Shown here in pieces: positions 47,456-48,842 of a DNA stretch of 48,842 nt. Each line of letters begins with the position of its first letter. Positions within the stretch are counted from its first letter, which is position 1. Source of the stretch: JAWXUD01 sp044432945. Lineage in GTDB: Bacteria > Cyanobacteriota > Vampirovibrionia > Gastranaerophilales > Gastranaerophilaceae. The notes beneath the pieces were generated by a model. The model was not told the origin of the DNA and searched no databases. It saw only the letters and a program-made list of their open reading frames with translations. Position numbers and translations under genes: made by a program. The stretch lies in contig JAWXUD010000014.1 of assembly GCA_044432945.1 (NCBI GenBank), positions 1 to 48,842 on the forward strand, in the 5' to 3' direction.

Positions 47456-48842
47456 CTACCGAAAATCCGCTTCATAAATACTCCTATATTCTTCTGATTT
47501 AATATATTCTTCAAGCCATTTTCTGTCTTCAGCCCCTCGACAACCGTTTTTCATATGCCATTCATAGCGTTCATAATTTTCACCAAAGATCGGACGATTA
47601 TCGTAATTCTCAAGATTTATTTCAGGTTTTTCTTTGAGCTTCTTGGGTGGTAATTCATTTTTTTGAACTTCAATAAGTGGAAGTTCATTTTCAACAAGTT
47701 CGGCTTTAATAAACTCAATGTCATCGAGTTCAAAATGTTCTTTAACTGCCTTAATTGTTTTATTTCTCAACTGATTTTTCTTTTTGATTTTTTGCTTGTA
47801 ATCTTCGATATCTTTAATATCACCAAGATGATGTGCAAGTGGATGCGTTGGTGTAACTCGCTCAGCTCTGCAGAGAAATTCGTTTTTTATCGAATATACT
47901 TTTATGTATGACAGATCACTCAAGTCATAGCGTATAATTGCTTTTTCTTTAATTCCATAAAGCTCATCGTTGAAATAATCCGATTTCAAAAACCTTATTC
48001 CGTTTCTTCCAATATGTTTGATTTCAGTTGCCATCATCAAATCATCTAGATCTTGATCATTAATCTTTTGTTTTGGGATTGAATCGAGCATCTCTTGGAT
48101 AGTTTTTGACCTATCGTTTGGACAAGGTTGAGAATGTTTGAATTTCAGCCATTGCCTTACCAATTCTAAAGCTTGCTCTATGGTAGGAATAAAACTGTGT
48201 TTTTTCTCGTGGAGCTTGGTGTGTAGTTTCTCGTTTCGTTTTGTGTAAGCTGGTTTATTCTCAATACTTGTACCGATGTAACTTGGAATCAGCTTTTCAA
48301 AACTTTCTTGAAAATCTAAGAAAAATCTTTCAATAACTTTTGCTTGAGCATTGTATGGGGCTGCGAAAACAACTTTTATCCCCAATTTTTCATAAATTCC
48401 GGTAAAGCCTATTTCTTTGAAATTTTTATTCCCATTGAAATATTTGTTTTTGAAAGCTTTTCCGTTATCTTGATAAACAAATTGAGGAACATGATTCATA
48501 TTCAAAATGGCATTGCGAAGTGCTGAAGATATGCTTTGTGTACATTCTTCAACCATTATGTCATAACCAACCAAAGCCCCTGACTTCCAATCTAAAAATC
48601 CGACTAAAGTTGCTCGACAAGGTTTTCCAGTAAATGGGTTTATTACTTGAAAATTCAGTTTGTGACCGTCAGCGACAAGCACTTGCCCCACTCCAAGAAC
48701 ACTTATATCTCGTAAAATATATGGTTCAACTTTATCTTTTAGAGCTTTTGCACCCTCTCGTGCCAAAACCCATTTATCATAGTTGAGCGATTTGTACCAT
48801 TGAGCATACCGCCTAAAAGTTATGTCGGCGGGAATGTTTTGA
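47456..48842 (-). CDS. MuA-like DDE transposase, 5' end beyond the window
   Basis: The frame is open from the right edge (…FRRYAQWYKSLNYDKWVLAR) to TAG at 47456, about 461 residues; the true start is outside. The RNase H-like integrase core has the DDE triad: VGQVLVADGHKLNFQV (D), FVYQDNGKAFKNKYF (D) and AKVIERFFLDFQESFE (E, 35-40 residues later). A beta-barrel domain (GRNGIRFLKSDYFNDELYG) and a Lys-rich tail ending IYEADFR follow, as in Mu-type transposases (rve plus Mu-transpos_C). The order transposase - ATPase - HTH on one strand is that of Mu-like or related transposable phages. The enzyme joins element ends to target DNA. Confidence 0.92.
   Translation of the reverse strand, partial: QNIPADITFRRYAQWYKSLNYDKWVLAREGAKALKDKVEPYILRDISVLGVGQVLVADGHKLNFQVINPFTGKPCRATLVGFLDWKSGALVGYDIMVEECTQSISSALRNAILNMNHVPQFVYQDNGKAFKNKYFNGNKNFKEIGFTGIYEKLGIKVVFAAPYNAQAKVIERFFLDFQESFEKLIPSYIGTSIENKPAYTKRNEKLHTKLHEKKHSFIPTIEQALELVRQWLKFKHSQPCPNDRSKTIQEMLDSIPKQKINDQDLDDLMMATEIKHIGRNGIRFLKSDYFNDELYGIKEKAIIRYDLSDLSYIKVYSIKNEFLCRAERVTPTHPLAHHLGDIKDIEDYKQKIKKKNQLRNKTIKAVKEHFELDDIEFIKAELVENELPLIEVQKNELPPKKLKEKPEINLENYDNRPIFGENYERYEWHMKNGCRGAEDRKWLEEYIKSEEYRSIYEADFR

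Overview
The window is AT-rich (by eye about 30% G+C), gene-dense and bacterial. It carries lipid A genes (lpxI, lpxB) beside an LptD/OstA-like outer-membrane protein, a four-subunit 2-oxoacid:ferredoxin oxidoreductase, prepilins with a YTLAEV / FAEVLITLG signature, and several long membrane proteins I cannot assign. This combination suggests a Gram-negative-type anaerobe, most likely a gut non-photosynthetic relative of the cyanobacteria (Melainabacteria/Vampirovibrionia, Gastranaerophilales-like). The taxon is an inference from gene style, not from a search.

Positions 1-32,513 look like core chromosome. In order: the tail of an unknown gene; a secreted carboxypeptidase-regulatory-like protein; tRNA-Leu(CAA); a minus-strand run with a YhcH-type protein, a prepilin, a transketolase N-terminal half, a WecG/TagA glycosyltransferase and a dGTPase-like HD hydrolase; an envelope cluster (lpxB, lpxI, class II aldolase, LptD-like, M23 peptidase, a 34-residue membrane peptide); a TPR-containing P-loop ATPase overlapping rsmG; a DEAD-box helicase; a prepilin gene split by palindromic repeats; rlmD; the oxidoreductase operon; mtaB; a uridine-kinase-like protein; a BaxI_1 membrane protein; and tRNA-Asn(GTT). 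Five proteins of unknown function and the kinase-like protein share a low-complexity N-terminus, in the clearest cases ending in a [S/N]F.G[K/N] motif.

From the 3' end of tRNA-Asn to the right edge the window is accessory DNA. It begins with five copies of an AAGTACCACT-type repeat. Next comes a complete DpnII-type (GATC) restriction-modification set with two methyltransferases, an unknown gene on the opposite strand, the endonuclease, and, 8 bases after it, a reverse transcriptase with a YRDD active site. A 74-residue protein, a degenerate tRNA 3' end and a set of CAGTTT repeats follow. A second restriction-modification locus has a 153-residue protein, a nuclease with two PD-(D/E)XK-like motifs and three methyltransferases. 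After it lies a decayed retron-type unit: a structured leader RNA, a 25-residue membrane peptide, an XRE regulator and a reverse transcriptase that has lost its catalytic core. The right end carries a paralogue of the 74-residue protein and a Mu-type transposition module (HTH protein, AAA ATPase, DDE transposase) cut by the window edge. I read this as a defence island built up by repeated insertion downstream of tRNA-Asn.

Six genes have a -10-like hexamer 6 or 7 bases before the start codon and no Shine-Dalgarno sequence, which points to frequent leaderless transcripts. This corrected the start of the glycosyltransferase and supports that of mtaB. Other starts (dGTPase-like, LptD-like, the 342-residue membrane protein, the second 74-residue gene) were moved to fit Shine-Dalgarno positions.
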